From: an uncultured Ruminococcus sp.
Lineage (GTDB): Bacteria > Bacillota > Clostridia > Oscillospirales > Ruminococcaceae
Direction of reading: 5' to 3'
NCBI RefSeq assembly: GCF_934476685.1
Contig: NZ_CAKSNX010000003.1
Span: forward strand, 186,001-250,000
Length of the DNA stretch: 64,000 nucleotides
Made by a program: the position numbers and the translations under genes. Numbering within the stretch: the first letter of the stretch is position 1; every line of letters begins with the position of its first letter. Of this stretch, positions 1-8,668 are shown one piece after another. The notes under the pieces are model-generated. The model was not told the origin of the DNA and ran no database searches. It worked only from the letters and a program-made list of their open reading frames with translations.

Positions 1-462
1 CGCTCTTTCAGTCCACACTTCAAGCTGATCTATGGCAGCGGCTCTGAAAGTATCTGCCGCCGCAACGATGACCTTTTTGCCCTCGTTGTGGAGCTGATAT
101 GCCAACTTGCCGATAGTCGTTGTTTTTCCAACGCCGTTTACGCCGATAACAAGTATGACTGACGGTGTGGTGGACATATCAAGAGGCTGTTCCTCGCCCA
201 GCATTTCTGTTATGACCTCTTTAAGAACGTCCTTTATTGCAGTTGGATCGGTTATGCCGTCCTTCTTGACACGCTCACGGAGCATATCGCATATCTTCAC
301 CGAAGTGTTCACTCCTATGTCGCACATAATGAGCGTTTCCTCCAGCTCTTCAAAAAGATCCTCGTCAATTTTTGTAAAGGAATGGAGCAGGCTCTCTATC
401 TTGCTCATCATAGAGTCCTTAGTTTTTTTCAAACCGTTTTTCAGCTTTTCAAAAAATCCCAT
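1..462 (-). CDS. ftsY: Signal recognition particle receptor FtsY (C-terminus beyond window edge)
   Basis: The N-terminal 154 residues of FtsY are visible. FtsY is the GTPase that docks SRP-ribosome complexes at the membrane for co-translational insertion. Translation from the ATG at 462 gives a short basic N-terminus, the four-helix N domain, then the G1 loop VIGVNGVGKTTTIGKL and the G2-region motif AAADTFRAAAIDQL. A strong GAGGAGATAAG ribosome-binding site precedes the ATG. It lies 20 nt downstream of smc on the same strand, the usual smc-ftsY pairing of Firmicutes. No long acidic A domain is present, as in most Gram-positive FtsY. The rest of the G domain lies outside the window. Confidence 0.96.
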   Translation of the reverse strand, partial: MGFFEKLKNGLKKTKDSMMSKIESLLHSFTKIDEDLFEELEETLIMCDIGVNTSVKICDMLRERVKKDGITDPTAIKDVLKEVITEMLGEEQPLDMSTTPSVILVIGVNGVGKTTTIGKLAYQLHNEGKKVIVAAADTFRAAAIDQLEVWTERA

Positions 463-482
463 AACTTATCTCCTCTCGTAAT

Positions 483-3400
483 TTATTCCTCAAACTTCAT
501 CTGTCTTGTTTCCTCGACGCTCATTCTCAGCAGTTTTGAAATACCCTTTTCCTGCATCGTTACGCCGTAGAGAACGTCAGCCTCTTCCATAGTTCCACGT
601 CTGTGGGTGATGGTGATGAACTGCGTTTTATCCGTCAGTCTGTGAAGATACTGAGCGTATCTCGACACGTTTACATCATCGAGCGCAGCCTCTATCTCGT
701 CCAGCAGACAGAAAGGCGACGGCGAATTTTTCAGTATGGCGAAGTAGATAGCTATCGCCACAAGCGCCTGTTCTCCTCCCGAAAGGGACATAAGGCTGGT
801 TATTACCTTGCCGGGCGGCTGAACATTTATCTCTATCCCGCATTCAAGAACATTTTCCGGATCGGTAAGGGTAAGTTCCGCCTTTCCGCCGCCGAAAAGT
901 TCGCTGAATATTTTTTTGAAGTTTCCGTTTATTATATCGAAATTCTGCATAAAAACAGATTTCATTTTTTCCGTAAGGCTGTCGATCATCTCGCAAAGCT
1001 CTGCCTTTGAAACGTTGACATCATTGAGCTGCCATGTCATCATCTCATAACGTTCGCTGACCTCTGCATACTCGTCGATAGCTTCAAGGTTCACACTTCC
1101 AAGTCCTCTTATCTGATTTTTCAGTTCGGTGAGCCTTTTGTTTGCCGCAGGCATATCATCTATCTTTTCAGCCTGTTCGGCAGCGGTAGATCTTGTCAGC
1201 TCATATTCGTCCCACAGCTGTGCGGCAAGCTTATCAAAGTCCGCCGTAACGGTATTTTTTCTTTCCTCCGCACGGGTAAGCTGCTGGGCAAGTGTTGACT
1301 TTTCCTCCAGCTTATTTTTCTGAGCCGCTCTCAGCTTATTAGCCGCAGCGTCATACTCGATATGCTGCTGTCTTGCCTGCTCTATAAGTTCGGCAAGCTT
1401 TTCCGTTTCATCGTCAAATCCCGACAGACCCGACGTTATCTCTTCGATATGCTTTTTCTTTTCCTCGATAGCATTTTCTATCTGCGCTATTTCAAGCTCC
1501 GTCTTTCCGCTGCCGTTCTCATTATTTTCTATGGACGCTGAAAGCTGGGATACCGAATCCTTTGCCGACTGGATATCCTTATTTATCTCGGCAGCCTTTA
1601 TCCTCAGCTCGGAAAGCTCTCTGCTTATATCCTCACGCTGCTGTCTGAGGTCCGACTGTGCAGACTGAGTTTTTTCAAGCTCCGCCTCCATTTCAAGGAT
1701 ATTCCTGTCCTCCGCCGCAGCCTCCTGCGCAGCATTTTCAAGCTCCTCATTTGCCTCTTTCAGCTTTTTGCCAAGCTGCTCCGCAAGGCTGTCGTTCTCC
1801 CTTACAGAACCCTCGAAACGCTCGGTTATCTCCCTTACTCTCTTTATCTCCATTTCAAGCTTTATGCAGGTATTGCCGAGAATATTAAGGTTTTCCTTTG
1901 CGCTTTCGATATCCGCCGAGAACTTATCGACCTCCTGAACGAGCCTTTCACGCTTTGCCGAAAGTTCCTCTTTTTTCGCATTCAGTACGGACAGCTTTTT
2001 CTCCGACTCTTCTATCTCGTTCTTTCGTGTGAGTATTCCTGTATTCTTTGAAACACTTCCTCCTGTGAAAGAACCGCCCGAATTTATCACCTGTCCGTCA
2101 AGGGTAACTATGCGGAACTTAAATCCGTTTTTCCTTGCGATATTCGTGGCGCTGTCTATATCCTCAGCTATGCATATCCTGCCGAGAAGATAGCTTATTA
2201 TGCCGCTGTACCTGCTGTCGCACTGCACAAGATCGCTGCCCATTGCAACATAGCCGTTTTCGTGTTCAATGTTCCTGCTGTCAAGCCTTGTTCCCTTTAC
2301 GGTAGTTATCGGCAGGAAGGTAGCACGTCCGGCCTTGTTCTCTTTCAGCAGACGTATGCCACGCTTTGCGCAGTCCTCATTCTCCACCACGATATTCTGG
2401 AGCGCACCGCCCAGAGCAGTTTCGACTGCAACGGAATATTCCGATTTTACTGTTATAAGCTGTGCCACCGAGCCGCATACTCCGCTTATCCTGCCCTGCT
2501 TGACAGCTTTCATTATATGTTTTACGGAGTAGCCGAAGCCCTCCATTGAATTTTCAAGATCCCTCAGCATCTGAAGTTTTCCCGATATCTGCTGTGCTGA
2601 TATCTCGGTATCTGAAAACTCCTTGCTGACCTGTGAAAGTTTCTGCTTTCTTACGTCGAAAAGCTTTTCCAGTCCCTCAAGGCGGTTCTGATTTTCTAGC
2701 TTATCTTCGTTCGCTTTTTTTCTTTCAGCGTCAAGCTTTTTAAGCTCCGACTGTGCAAATCTGCTGTCGTTTTCAAGTTGCTTTCTTGTTTCCTCCGCTG
2801 CCGATATGCTGTCCTGCGTTTCGGCAATGGTATTCTTGACGCTCTCTATCTGAAAGCTAAGCTTTGACTTTTTCAGATACGCTGCACTAATGGCAGAGTT
2901 CACGTCGCTTACGCTTTTATCCGACTCCTCCGCTTTTGCGGCAAGCTCGGTAAACTCGTTTTCCTTTTCCGAAACGAGCCTTGCAGCCTCGCTCTGCTGC
3001 TCCATAAGCTCTTCAAGACCTGCTCTGCGCTTTTCAAGCTCAGTTTCATAGAAATATCTGTCCGCTCTCGACTGCTCTATCCTGTCTTTGAGCTTCTGGA
3101 TATTTTCTTTCATATGTGAGATATCATTTTCACAAACCGCAGCCTCGGACATGGAATTTTGCTTTTCAAGCTCTTTCATATGCATCTGTTGGCGGTAGTT
3201 CTCAACGTCCGCCGCACATTTTGCACTCATCTCAAAATTGCGGTCTATCTCCTTTTCAGCACCTGAAAGCTCCTCCGCAAGCTGTGAATGCTGACTGTCG
3301 AGAAGTGCGATACGCTCTTCAAACTCGTCAAGCTTTGTCTTGTACTCCTCCAGTCTGTACACCCACACAGACACTTCAAGCTTTCTCTTTTCATCATCAA

Positions 3401-4052
3401 GGACTCTGAAACGCTTTGCCTTTTCGCACTGTTTCTGCAAAGGTCCTATTCTGTTTTCAAGTTCCGCAAGTATATCGTTCAGACGTGAAACGTTCTCCTC
3501 CGCAGCCGCAAGCTTTTTCTCAGCCTCCTGCTTTTTATAGCGGAATTTCGCTATGCCTGCCGCCTCTTCAAATATCTCTCTTCGCTCGTTGGATTTTCCG
3601 TTTACGATATCGGCTATCTTGCCCTGTCCGATAATGGAATATCCGTCCTTGCCAAGACCGGTATCCATAAACAGCTCGTTGACCTCTTTTAGTCTTGCCG
3701 CCTTGCCGTTTATCATATACTCGCTGTCGCCGTTGCGGTAAAGCTTTCTTGAAACCGCAACAACGTCGCTCTCTATATCAAGCGCTCTGTCCTCATTGTC
3801 TATGGTGATAGTTACCTGTGAAAAAGGCGACTCCTTTCGGGTATTGCAGCCGTGAAAAATAACTCCAGCCATTTTCTCTCCACGGAGAGCCTTTGAGGAC
3901 TGCTCGCCCATTACCCAGCGCATAGCGTCGGCAATGTTGCTCTTTCCCGAACCGTTCGGACCTACTACGGCGGTAATTCCCTTATTGAATTTTAATTCTG
4001 TCTTATCGGGAAATGACTTGAATCCGTGCATTTCCAAAGATCTGAGATACAT
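483..4052 (-). CDS. smc: Chromosome segregation ATPase SMC
   Basis: The 1189-residue protein has the full SMC plan and normal family length. It has an N-terminal Walker A GPNGSGKSNI near residue 32, a long coiled coil, a hinge around residues 520-660, a second coiled coil, then the ABC signature LSGGEQALVAIA and Walker B CLLDEIEAALDD near the C-terminus. SMC dimers with ScpA/ScpB compact and separate sister chromosomes; scpAB are not in the window. The ATG at 4052 begins MYLRSLEMHGFKSF, the canonical family N-terminus, behind a weak GGCGGTG site. It sits between the radical SAM gene (17 nt upstream) and ftsY in one operon. Confidence 0.98.
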   Translation of the reverse strand: MYLRSLEMHGFKSFPDKTELKFNKGITAVVGPNGSGKSNIADAMRWVMGEQSSKALRGEKMAGVIFHGCNTRKESPFSQVTITIDNEDRALDIESDVVAVSRKLYRNGDSEYMINGKAARLKEVNELFMDTGLGKDGYSIIGQGKIADIVNGKSNERREIFEEAAGIAKFRYKKQEAEKKLAAAEENVSRLNDILAELENRIGPLQKQCEKAKRFRVLDDEKRKLEVSVWVYRLEEYKTKLDEFEERIALLDSQHSQLAEELSGAEKEIDRNFEMSAKCAADVENYRQQMHMKELEKQNSMSEAAVCENDISHMKENIQKLKDRIEQSRADRYFYETELEKRRAGLEELMEQQSEAARLVSEKENEFTELAAKAEESDKSVSDVNSAISAAYLKKSKLSFQIESVKNTIAETQDSISAAEETRKQLENDSRFAQSELKKLDAERKKANEDKLENQNRLEGLEKLFDVRKQKLSQVSKEFSDTEISAQQISGKLQMLRDLENSMEGFGYSVKHIMKAVKQGRISGVCGSVAQLITVKSEYSVAVETALGGALQNIVVENEDCAKRGIRLLKENKAGRATFLPITTVKGTRLDSRNIEHENGYVAMGSDLVQCDSRYSGIISYLLGRICIAEDIDSATNIARKNGFKFRIVTLDGQVINSGGSFTGGSVSKNTGILTRKNEIEESEKKLSVLNAKKEELSAKRERLVQEVDKFSADIESAKENLNILGNTCIKLEMEIKRVREITERFEGSVRENDSLAEQLGKKLKEANEELENAAQEAAAEDRNILEMEAELEKTQSAQSDLRQQREDISRELSELRIKAAEINKDIQSAKDSVSQLSASIENNENGSGKTELEIAQIENAIEEKKKHIEEITSGLSGFDDETEKLAELIEQARQQHIEYDAAANKLRAAQKNKLEEKSTLAQQLTRAEERKNTVTADFDKLAAQLWDEYELTRSTAAEQAEKIDDMPAANKRLTELKNQIRGLGSVNLEAIDEYAEVSERYEMMTWQLNDVNVSKAELCEMIDSLTEKMKSVFMQNFDIINGNFKKIFSELFGGGKAELTLTDPENVLECGIEINVQPPGKVITSLMSLSGGEQALVAIAIYFAILKNSPSPFCLLDEIEAALDDVNVSRYAQYLHRLTDKTQFITITHRRGTMEEADVLYGVTMQEKGISKLLRMSVEETRQMKFEE

Positions 4053-4069
4053 TTACACACCGCCGTTCT

Positions 4070-5083
4070 TTATTTTCTGATATCGCTTTTATCCTCAATC
4101 ATCTTTAAATAAACATCTTCGCTCTGAGCCTTGTCTGCAACTATCTTTACATTCAGACCCATATCCTCAAAGCGTTTTAAATTGCTCTTTTTCTGTCCCA
4201 GTGCTTTGCTGAGATTTCTTGACGGAACGGATATCACCGCAGAAGTTTTTCCGTTCTCTTTCATCGCCGAAACTATCCTGCCGAAATATATCTCGCTTTC
4301 GCACAGTTCACGGAAAGCGGGGTGATAAAACCCGCCCAAAGCCTGATCCTCCACAAACTCACTGGCGTGAAGTCCAAGCTTTATTACTCTTATGCCGAGC
4401 TGCTGCGATTCTTCAAGAAACTGCCCGCACAGCTTTACCGCTGTATCAAAGCTGAAAGGCTTGTATTCGCCTTTCTTGTAAAGCTCTCCCAAAGCCGTTC
4501 CCTCAAGAATTACCACAGGATATATCCTCAGCGTATCGGGTCTGAGGGCGCATATCTTTTCAAAAGACTCACGCTCTCTTTCCTCTGAGCTTTTATAAAG
4601 ACCTATCATCATCTGAAGTCCAAGCTCAAAGCCGTACTTTTTTATAAGCCGTGCGGCATCAGCAACGTCCTGTGCGCTATGTCCTCTTTCATTTGCCTGC
4701 AATACCTCATCGCACATGGACTGTGCGCCAAGCTCGATAGATCGGACGTTATATTTTTTCAGCAGGGAAAGTATCTCGTCATCAATGTAATCGGGACGTG
4801 TGGATATCCTTATGCCGCTGAACTTTCCGTCACCGATAAACTCCTGCGCCGCCTCAAGCAGCTCGGTCATATACTCTCTCGGAACAGCCGTAAAGCTGCC
4901 GCCGAAAAAGGCTATCTGCGTGTTCTGAGGTTCTTTTATCTGCTCCATAGCCTGCGAACAGGTTCTTTTTACATCTGCGGCATGAGGTATGCTTTCCGTT
5001 CCCGTAATAGTCCGCTGATTGCAGAAAGCGCACATATGTGGGCAGCCCACATGGGGGACGAATATTGAAATATTACTGTGCAT
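4070..5083 (-). CDS. Elp3-like radical SAM protein
   Basis: A 337-residue radical SAM protein. The CxxxCxxC cluster motif is CPHMCAFC near residue 14, followed by FFGGSFTA and TRPD motifs of the Elp3/oxygen-independent coproporphyrinogen type fold. It lacks the C-terminal GNAT acetyltransferase domain of true Elp3. Members of this family sit between rnc and smc in many Clostridia, and no substrate is established to my knowledge. A tRNA- or rRNA-modifying role is only a guess from the Elp3 similarity and neighbours. The start overlaps the end of rnc by 11 nt, indicating translational coupling. Confidence 0.85.
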   Translation of the reverse strand: MHSNISIFVPHVGCPHMCAFCNQRTITGTESIPHAADVKRTCSQAMEQIKEPQNTQIAFFGGSFTAVPREYMTELLEAAQEFIGDGKFSGIRISTRPDYIDDEILSLLKKYNVRSIELGAQSMCDEVLQANERGHSAQDVADAARLIKKYGFELGLQMMIGLYKSSEERERESFEKICALRPDTLRIYPVVILEGTALGELYKKGEYKPFSFDTAVKLCGQFLEESQQLGIRVIKLGLHASEFVEDQALGGFYHPAFRELCESEIYFGRIVSAMKENGKTSAVISVPSRNLSKALGQKKSNLKRFEDMGLNVKIVADKAQSEDVYLKMIEDKSDIRK

Positions 5084-5771
5084 ATCCCATAAGCTCCAGC
5101 GCTTCTTTTGCAGCGTTCTGCTCTGCGCTCTTCTTCGATCTGCCTATTCCCGTTCCGATAACGTTGCTGTTGAGCAGCACCTGAACTGTGAATTTCTTAT
5201 CGTGGTCAGGGCCGTCCTCGGCTTTAAGGAAATATTCTATCTTCTCCTCAGGATTTTTCTGTATTATCTCCTGAAGAACTGTCTTGTAATCGTGGAATGC
5301 AGTAGTATGGTCTGGGGTGATATCCTTCGGCAGAAATCCCATTATATGCTTTCTTGCAGGCTCTATGCCGCCGTCAAGATATATAGCTGCGATAACAGCC
5401 TCCATAGCGTCGGAAACGATAGACGCACGTTCTCTTCCGCCTGTCATCTCTTCGCCCTTTCCGAGGAAAATATACTTTCCAAGCTCTATCTTTTTCGAGA
5501 ACTCGAACAGAGCCTTTTCGCACACCAGTGACGCTCTCAGCTTTGTAAGCTCGCCCTCAGGAAGATGCTTGAAATGCTCAAAGATATAATCCGACACAAC
5601 TATGGACAGCACCGAATCGCCCAGAAATTCCAGACGCTCGTTGCTGTTTCTGTGCTTTTTATTTTCATTTGCAAAGGAAGAATGGGAAAGTGCCTCGTAG
5701 AGCAGCTTTTCGTCCTTGAATGTGTAACCGATTTTCTTCTGAAAATCCAAAAGATTCTGACGTTCGTCCAT
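5073..5771 (-). CDS. rnc: Ribonuclease III
   Basis: The 232-residue enzyme cleaves double-stranded RNA in rRNA precursors and structured mRNAs. The catalytic signature NERLEFLGDSVLS is near residues 43-55, with the second acidic pair in the DAMEAVIAAIY stretch. A double-stranded-RNA-binding domain fills the C-terminal third, ending in the basic GRSKKSAEQNAAKEAL helix. Length is typical. The ATG lies one nucleotide after the plsX stop codon, so the two are probably translationally coupled. The acpP gene that often separates plsX and rnc in Firmicutes is absent here. Confidence 0.97.
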   Translation of the reverse strand: MDERQNLLDFQKKIGYTFKDEKLLYEALSHSSFANENKKHRNSNERLEFLGDSVLSIVVSDYIFEHFKHLPEGELTKLRASLVCEKALFEFSKKIELGKYIFLGKGEEMTGGRERASIVSDAMEAVIAAIYLDGGIEPARKHIMGFLPKDITPDHTTAFHDYKTVLQEIIQKNPEEKIEYFLKAEDGPDHDKKFTVQVLLNSNVIGTGIGRSKKSAEQNAAKEALELMGYAQ

Positions 5772-5772
5772 A

Positions 5773-6780
5773 TTAGATCTCCTGCTTTTCTTTCATTGAA
5801 TCAAGCGCCTCTGTGATAGAGTCGATGACCTTTGTTTCAGTAAACTGCTTTGCCTGTCTTACTGCGTTGTAGAATGCTCTTGCATTTGAGCTGCCGTGAG
5901 CCTTTATAACAGGCTTTGCTGTTCCGAGAAGAGGCGCTCCGCCGTATTCGGAATAGTCAACCTTCTGCTTGAACTCCTTTACATTATTAAGCACAAGCAA
6001 AGCTGCTATCTTTGACTTGAAATCCTTTGTGAGCAGGGTTTTCAGCTCTCCTGAGAAGAACTTAGCCATACCCTCATACAGCTTGAGCATAAGGTTTCCG
6101 CTGAATCCGTCCGCTACGCACACGTCACAGTCACCGAGAGGGAGCTGTCTTGCCTCAAGGTTTCCTATAAAGTTCACAGGTGCGGTCTGCAGCTGCTTGT
6201 ATGTTTCAAGCTCCAGATCTCTTCCCTTTGACGGCTCTGCACCGATGTTTGCAAGGGCAACTCTCGGCTCGTCCACGCCCAGTATCTTGTTCATATATGC
6301 TGAACCCATAATACCGAACTGAACAAGCATTTCAGGACGGCAGTCCGCATTTGCTCCGCTGTCCAGCAGCATCGTAGGATCTCCTGCTGTTGGGAGGATA
6401 GTTGCAAGGGCAGGTCTTTTTATGCCCTTTATTCTCTTTACGATAAATGTTGCGCCCACCACAAGCGCACCTGTTGAACCTGCTGAAACGAAAGCGTCAC
6501 CCTCTCCGTCGGCAAGCATTTTCATACCGACAGCCATTGAGCAGTCCTTTTTGCCCTTTATTACCTCGGTAGGTTCGTCGCAGATCTCTATAACTGTATC
6601 TGCGTGACGTATCTGAAGTGCAGAGATATCAAGTCCGTTATCTGATGCACACTTCTTTATCTTCTTTTCATCGCCCACAAGAGTGATGTCAACGCTGAAA
6701 TCTCTCTGAGCGTCAATAGCGCCTTTTATAACTTCCAGCGGGGCATTATCTCCGCCGAATGCGTCTATAACTATATTCAT
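5773..6780 (-). CDS. plsX: Phosphate acyltransferase PlsX
   Basis: The 335-residue protein converts acyl-ACP and phosphate into acyl-phosphate for PlsY, the first step of phospholipid synthesis in most Gram-positive bacteria. The N-terminus MNIVIDAFGGDNAPLEVIKG and the later SAGSTGALVVGA motif are characteristic. Length is normal. A good AAGGAGAAT site precedes the ATG. It follows a small membrane protein gene by 35 nt and leads directly into rnc. No fapR or fab genes flank it in the window. Confidence 0.97.
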   Translation of the reverse strand: MNIVIDAFGGDNAPLEVIKGAIDAQRDFSVDITLVGDEKKIKKCASDNGLDISALQIRHADTVIEICDEPTEVIKGKKDCSMAVGMKMLADGEGDAFVSAGSTGALVVGATFIVKRIKGIKRPALATILPTAGDPTMLLDSGANADCRPEMLVQFGIMGSAYMNKILGVDEPRVALANIGAEPSKGRDLELETYKQLQTAPVNFIGNLEARQLPLGDCDVCVADGFSGNLMLKLYEGMAKFFSGELKTLLTKDFKSKIAALLVLNNVKEFKQKVDYSEYGGAPLLGTAKPVIKAHGSSNARAFYNAVRQAKQFTETKVIDSITEALDSMKEKQEI

Positions 6781-6815
6781 AAGACATTCTCCTTATTAAA
6801 TCTATCTTAAATTTA

Positions 6816-7280
6816 TCAGCCTGCCGCAGCAGTAAATATCATTCCCGACAAGAGCAGCGTTGCCGCCGACAGTATCATCAGAACAGCTGCCGCAAGTCTG
6901 CAAAGCTTTCCTTTTCGTTTTCTCATATGTACCAGTACCATGACCGCAAATATGATATGCACTATATTCACGATCGGCAGCACAGCCGCCGCAGGTATGC
7001 ACACCACCGTCAGAACGATCTCTATAACAGCCAATGTAACGCAAACGCACATGGCGATCATACATGGTGCTGATCTTTTCTTTTTAAGCTCAGGTATCAT
7101 ACAGCAGGACGTTATCAGCGCCGCTATCGCCGTCCATATGACTGCGACCACCTGTATCGCCATAAGCTTTTTCATGCCGACATCAAAGCCGAACCTGTCC
7201 GCAAGATCTCCTGTCATCTCAAAGAAAGCCGTGACTATCCTGCTTACCGTCAGCAGGATCTTATCGCTTATATGCTCCAT
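6816..7280 (-). CDS. Small membrane protein of unknown function
   Basis: A 154-residue protein I do not recognise. It has about four hydrophobic segments: roughly residues 40-62, 74-94, 98-117 and 128-152, the second to fourth separated by short basic loops such as KKKRS and MRKRKGK. The N-terminal 35 residues look amphipathic. No catalytic motif or lipobox is visible. It is preceded by a good promoter and is the first gene of the plsX-rnc-smc-ftsY transcript. That placement hints at a membrane role, but the sequence shows nothing more specific. Confidence 0.7.
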   Translation of the reverse strand: MEHISDKILLTVSRIVTAFFEMTGDLADRFGFDVGMKKLMAIQVVAVIWTAIAALITSCCMIPELKKKRSAPCMIAMCVCVTLAVIEIVLTVVCIPAAAVLPIVNIVHIIFAVMVLVHMRKRKGKLCRLAAAVLMILSAATLLLSGMIFTAAAG

Positions 7281-7318
7281 ATCCTATCCACGCTCCCCTC
7301 TGTACAGTTTTCCAATTT

Positions 7319-7347
7319 ATTATACCACATCTCACTGCACAGGGCAA
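7319..7347 (-). promoter_or_regulatory. Sigma-A promoter for the membrane protein-plsX-rnc-smc-ftsY operon
   Basis: On the minus strand a TTGCCC -35 and a perfect TATAAT -10 are separated by 17 bp. They lie about 40 nt upstream of the ATG at 7280, just beyond the trmFO stop codon. Confidence 0.75.
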
Positions 7348-7351
7348 GACA

Positions 7352-8668
7352 TCATATTTCTTCAAGGACCTTATCGAGATCCGCAAGACCTCTTTCAGCT
7401 ATCATGCTGTATTTAAGCTTTTTATCCCTTATCCTCTCAGGCAGCGCAGGCAGTATGCCCATATTGCAGCCCATAGGCTGGAACTTTTCAACAGTCTGGT
7501 CGCTTATATATTTTGAAAGCGCACCCAGCATCGTTGTTTCCGGCAGGCTCACATAGCTCTTGCCCTGAAGATGCCTTGCCATATTGAGCCCTGCGAAAAT
7601 GCCGCTTGCCGCAGATTCTATATATCCCTCAACGCCTGTCATCTGACCTGCGAAATAGAGGTTCTCACGCTCACGCATATTGAACTGTTCATTGAGCAGC
7701 TTCGGCGAATTTATAAATGTGTTCCTGTGCATTACTCCGTATCTTACGAACTCTGCATTTTCAAGTCCTGTGATAAGCGAGAACACTCTCTTCTGCTCGC
7801 CGAATTTGAGATTTGTCTGAAAGCCAACAAGGTTATACATCGTTCCCCCTGCGTTTTCCGCTCTCAGCTGAACTACTGCGTAAGGTCTTTTTCCTGTCCT
7901 TGGATCGGTCAGTCCCACAGGTTTGAGCGGACCGAACCGCATCGTATCCTCGCCCCTTTTGGCAAGCACCTCAACAGGCATACAGCCCTCGTACACCTTG
8001 AAATTATCCTTGCCGAAATGCTCCTTGTCAAACTCATGGAGCGGAGCGGATTCCGCATTGATAAGTTCATTATAAAATCTCATATACTCGTCCTTATCCA
8101 TAGGACAGTTTATATAATCAGCCTCGCCTTTTCCGTAGCGTGAGGCAAAGAAAACCTTGTCCTTGTCAAGACTTTCATATGTGACTATCGGAGCTGCTGC
8201 GTCATGGAAATACAGATAATCTCCGCACAGCTTTTTAATATCCTCCGCCAGCAGGTCTGAGGTCAGCGGACCTGTGGCGATTATCACATTGCCCTCAGGT
8301 ATCTTTGTTACCTCGTCCTCTATAACGGTTATATGCGGGTGAGCTTTTATCTTTTCCGTCACAAGGTCGGAAAACTTTTCTCTGTCCACCGCCAGCGCAC
8401 CGCCTGCCGAAACCTTTGCGGCATAGGCACATTCTATGGTAAGCGAACCCAGTCTGCGCATTTCCTCTTTAAGCATTCCTGCTGCGGAATCGACACGCTC
8501 GGCTTTGAGCGAGTTTGAACACACAAGCTCCGCAAAGCCTTTATACTTATGGGCAGGGGTAAACTTTTTCGGCTTCATTTCATAAAGCTCTGTATCTATC
8601 CCTGCGCAGGCAAGCTGCCATGCAGCCTCGCAGCCTGCAAGTCCCGCTCCGATAACCTTAACCGTCAT
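7352..8668 (-). CDS. trmFO: Methylenetetrahydrofolate-tRNA-(uracil-5-)-methyltransferase TrmFO
   Basis: The 438-residue flavoenzyme makes 5-methyluridine at tRNA position 54 using methylene-THF and FADH2. The N-terminal dinucleotide-binding motif is VIGAGLAGCEAAWQLA. It is followed by FAELVCSNSLK, which contains a conserved TrmFO cysteine. The C-terminal part has the family pattern FAGQMTGVEGYIESAASG. Length is typical. It overlaps the end of topA by 11 nt. The topA-trmFO pair, with dprA upstream, is a classic Gram-positive cluster. Confidence 0.97.
   Translation of the reverse strand: MTVKVIGAGLAGCEAAWQLACAGIDTELYEMKPKKFTPAHKYKGFAELVCSNSLKAERVDSAAGMLKEEMRRLGSLTIECAYAAKVSAGGALAVDREKFSDLVTEKIKAHPHITVIEDEVTKIPEGNVIIATGPLTSDLLAEDIKKLCGDYLYFHDAAAPIVTYESLDKDKVFFASRYGKGEADYINCPMDKDEYMRFYNELINAESAPLHEFDKEHFGKDNFKVYEGCMPVEVLAKRGEDTMRFGPLKPVGLTDPRTGKRPYAVVQLRAENAGGTMYNLVGFQTNLKFGEQKRVFSLITGLENAEFVRYGVMHRNTFINSPKLLNEQFNMRERENLYFAGQMTGVEGYIESAASGIFAGLNMARHLQGKSYVSLPETTMLGALSKYISDQTVEKFQPMGCNMGILPALPERIRDKKLKYSMIAERGLADLDKVLEEI

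Noticed and set aside
7571..8143. A 190-residue plus-strand open frame
   Set aside because: It is antisense to trmFO and has no independent start signals.
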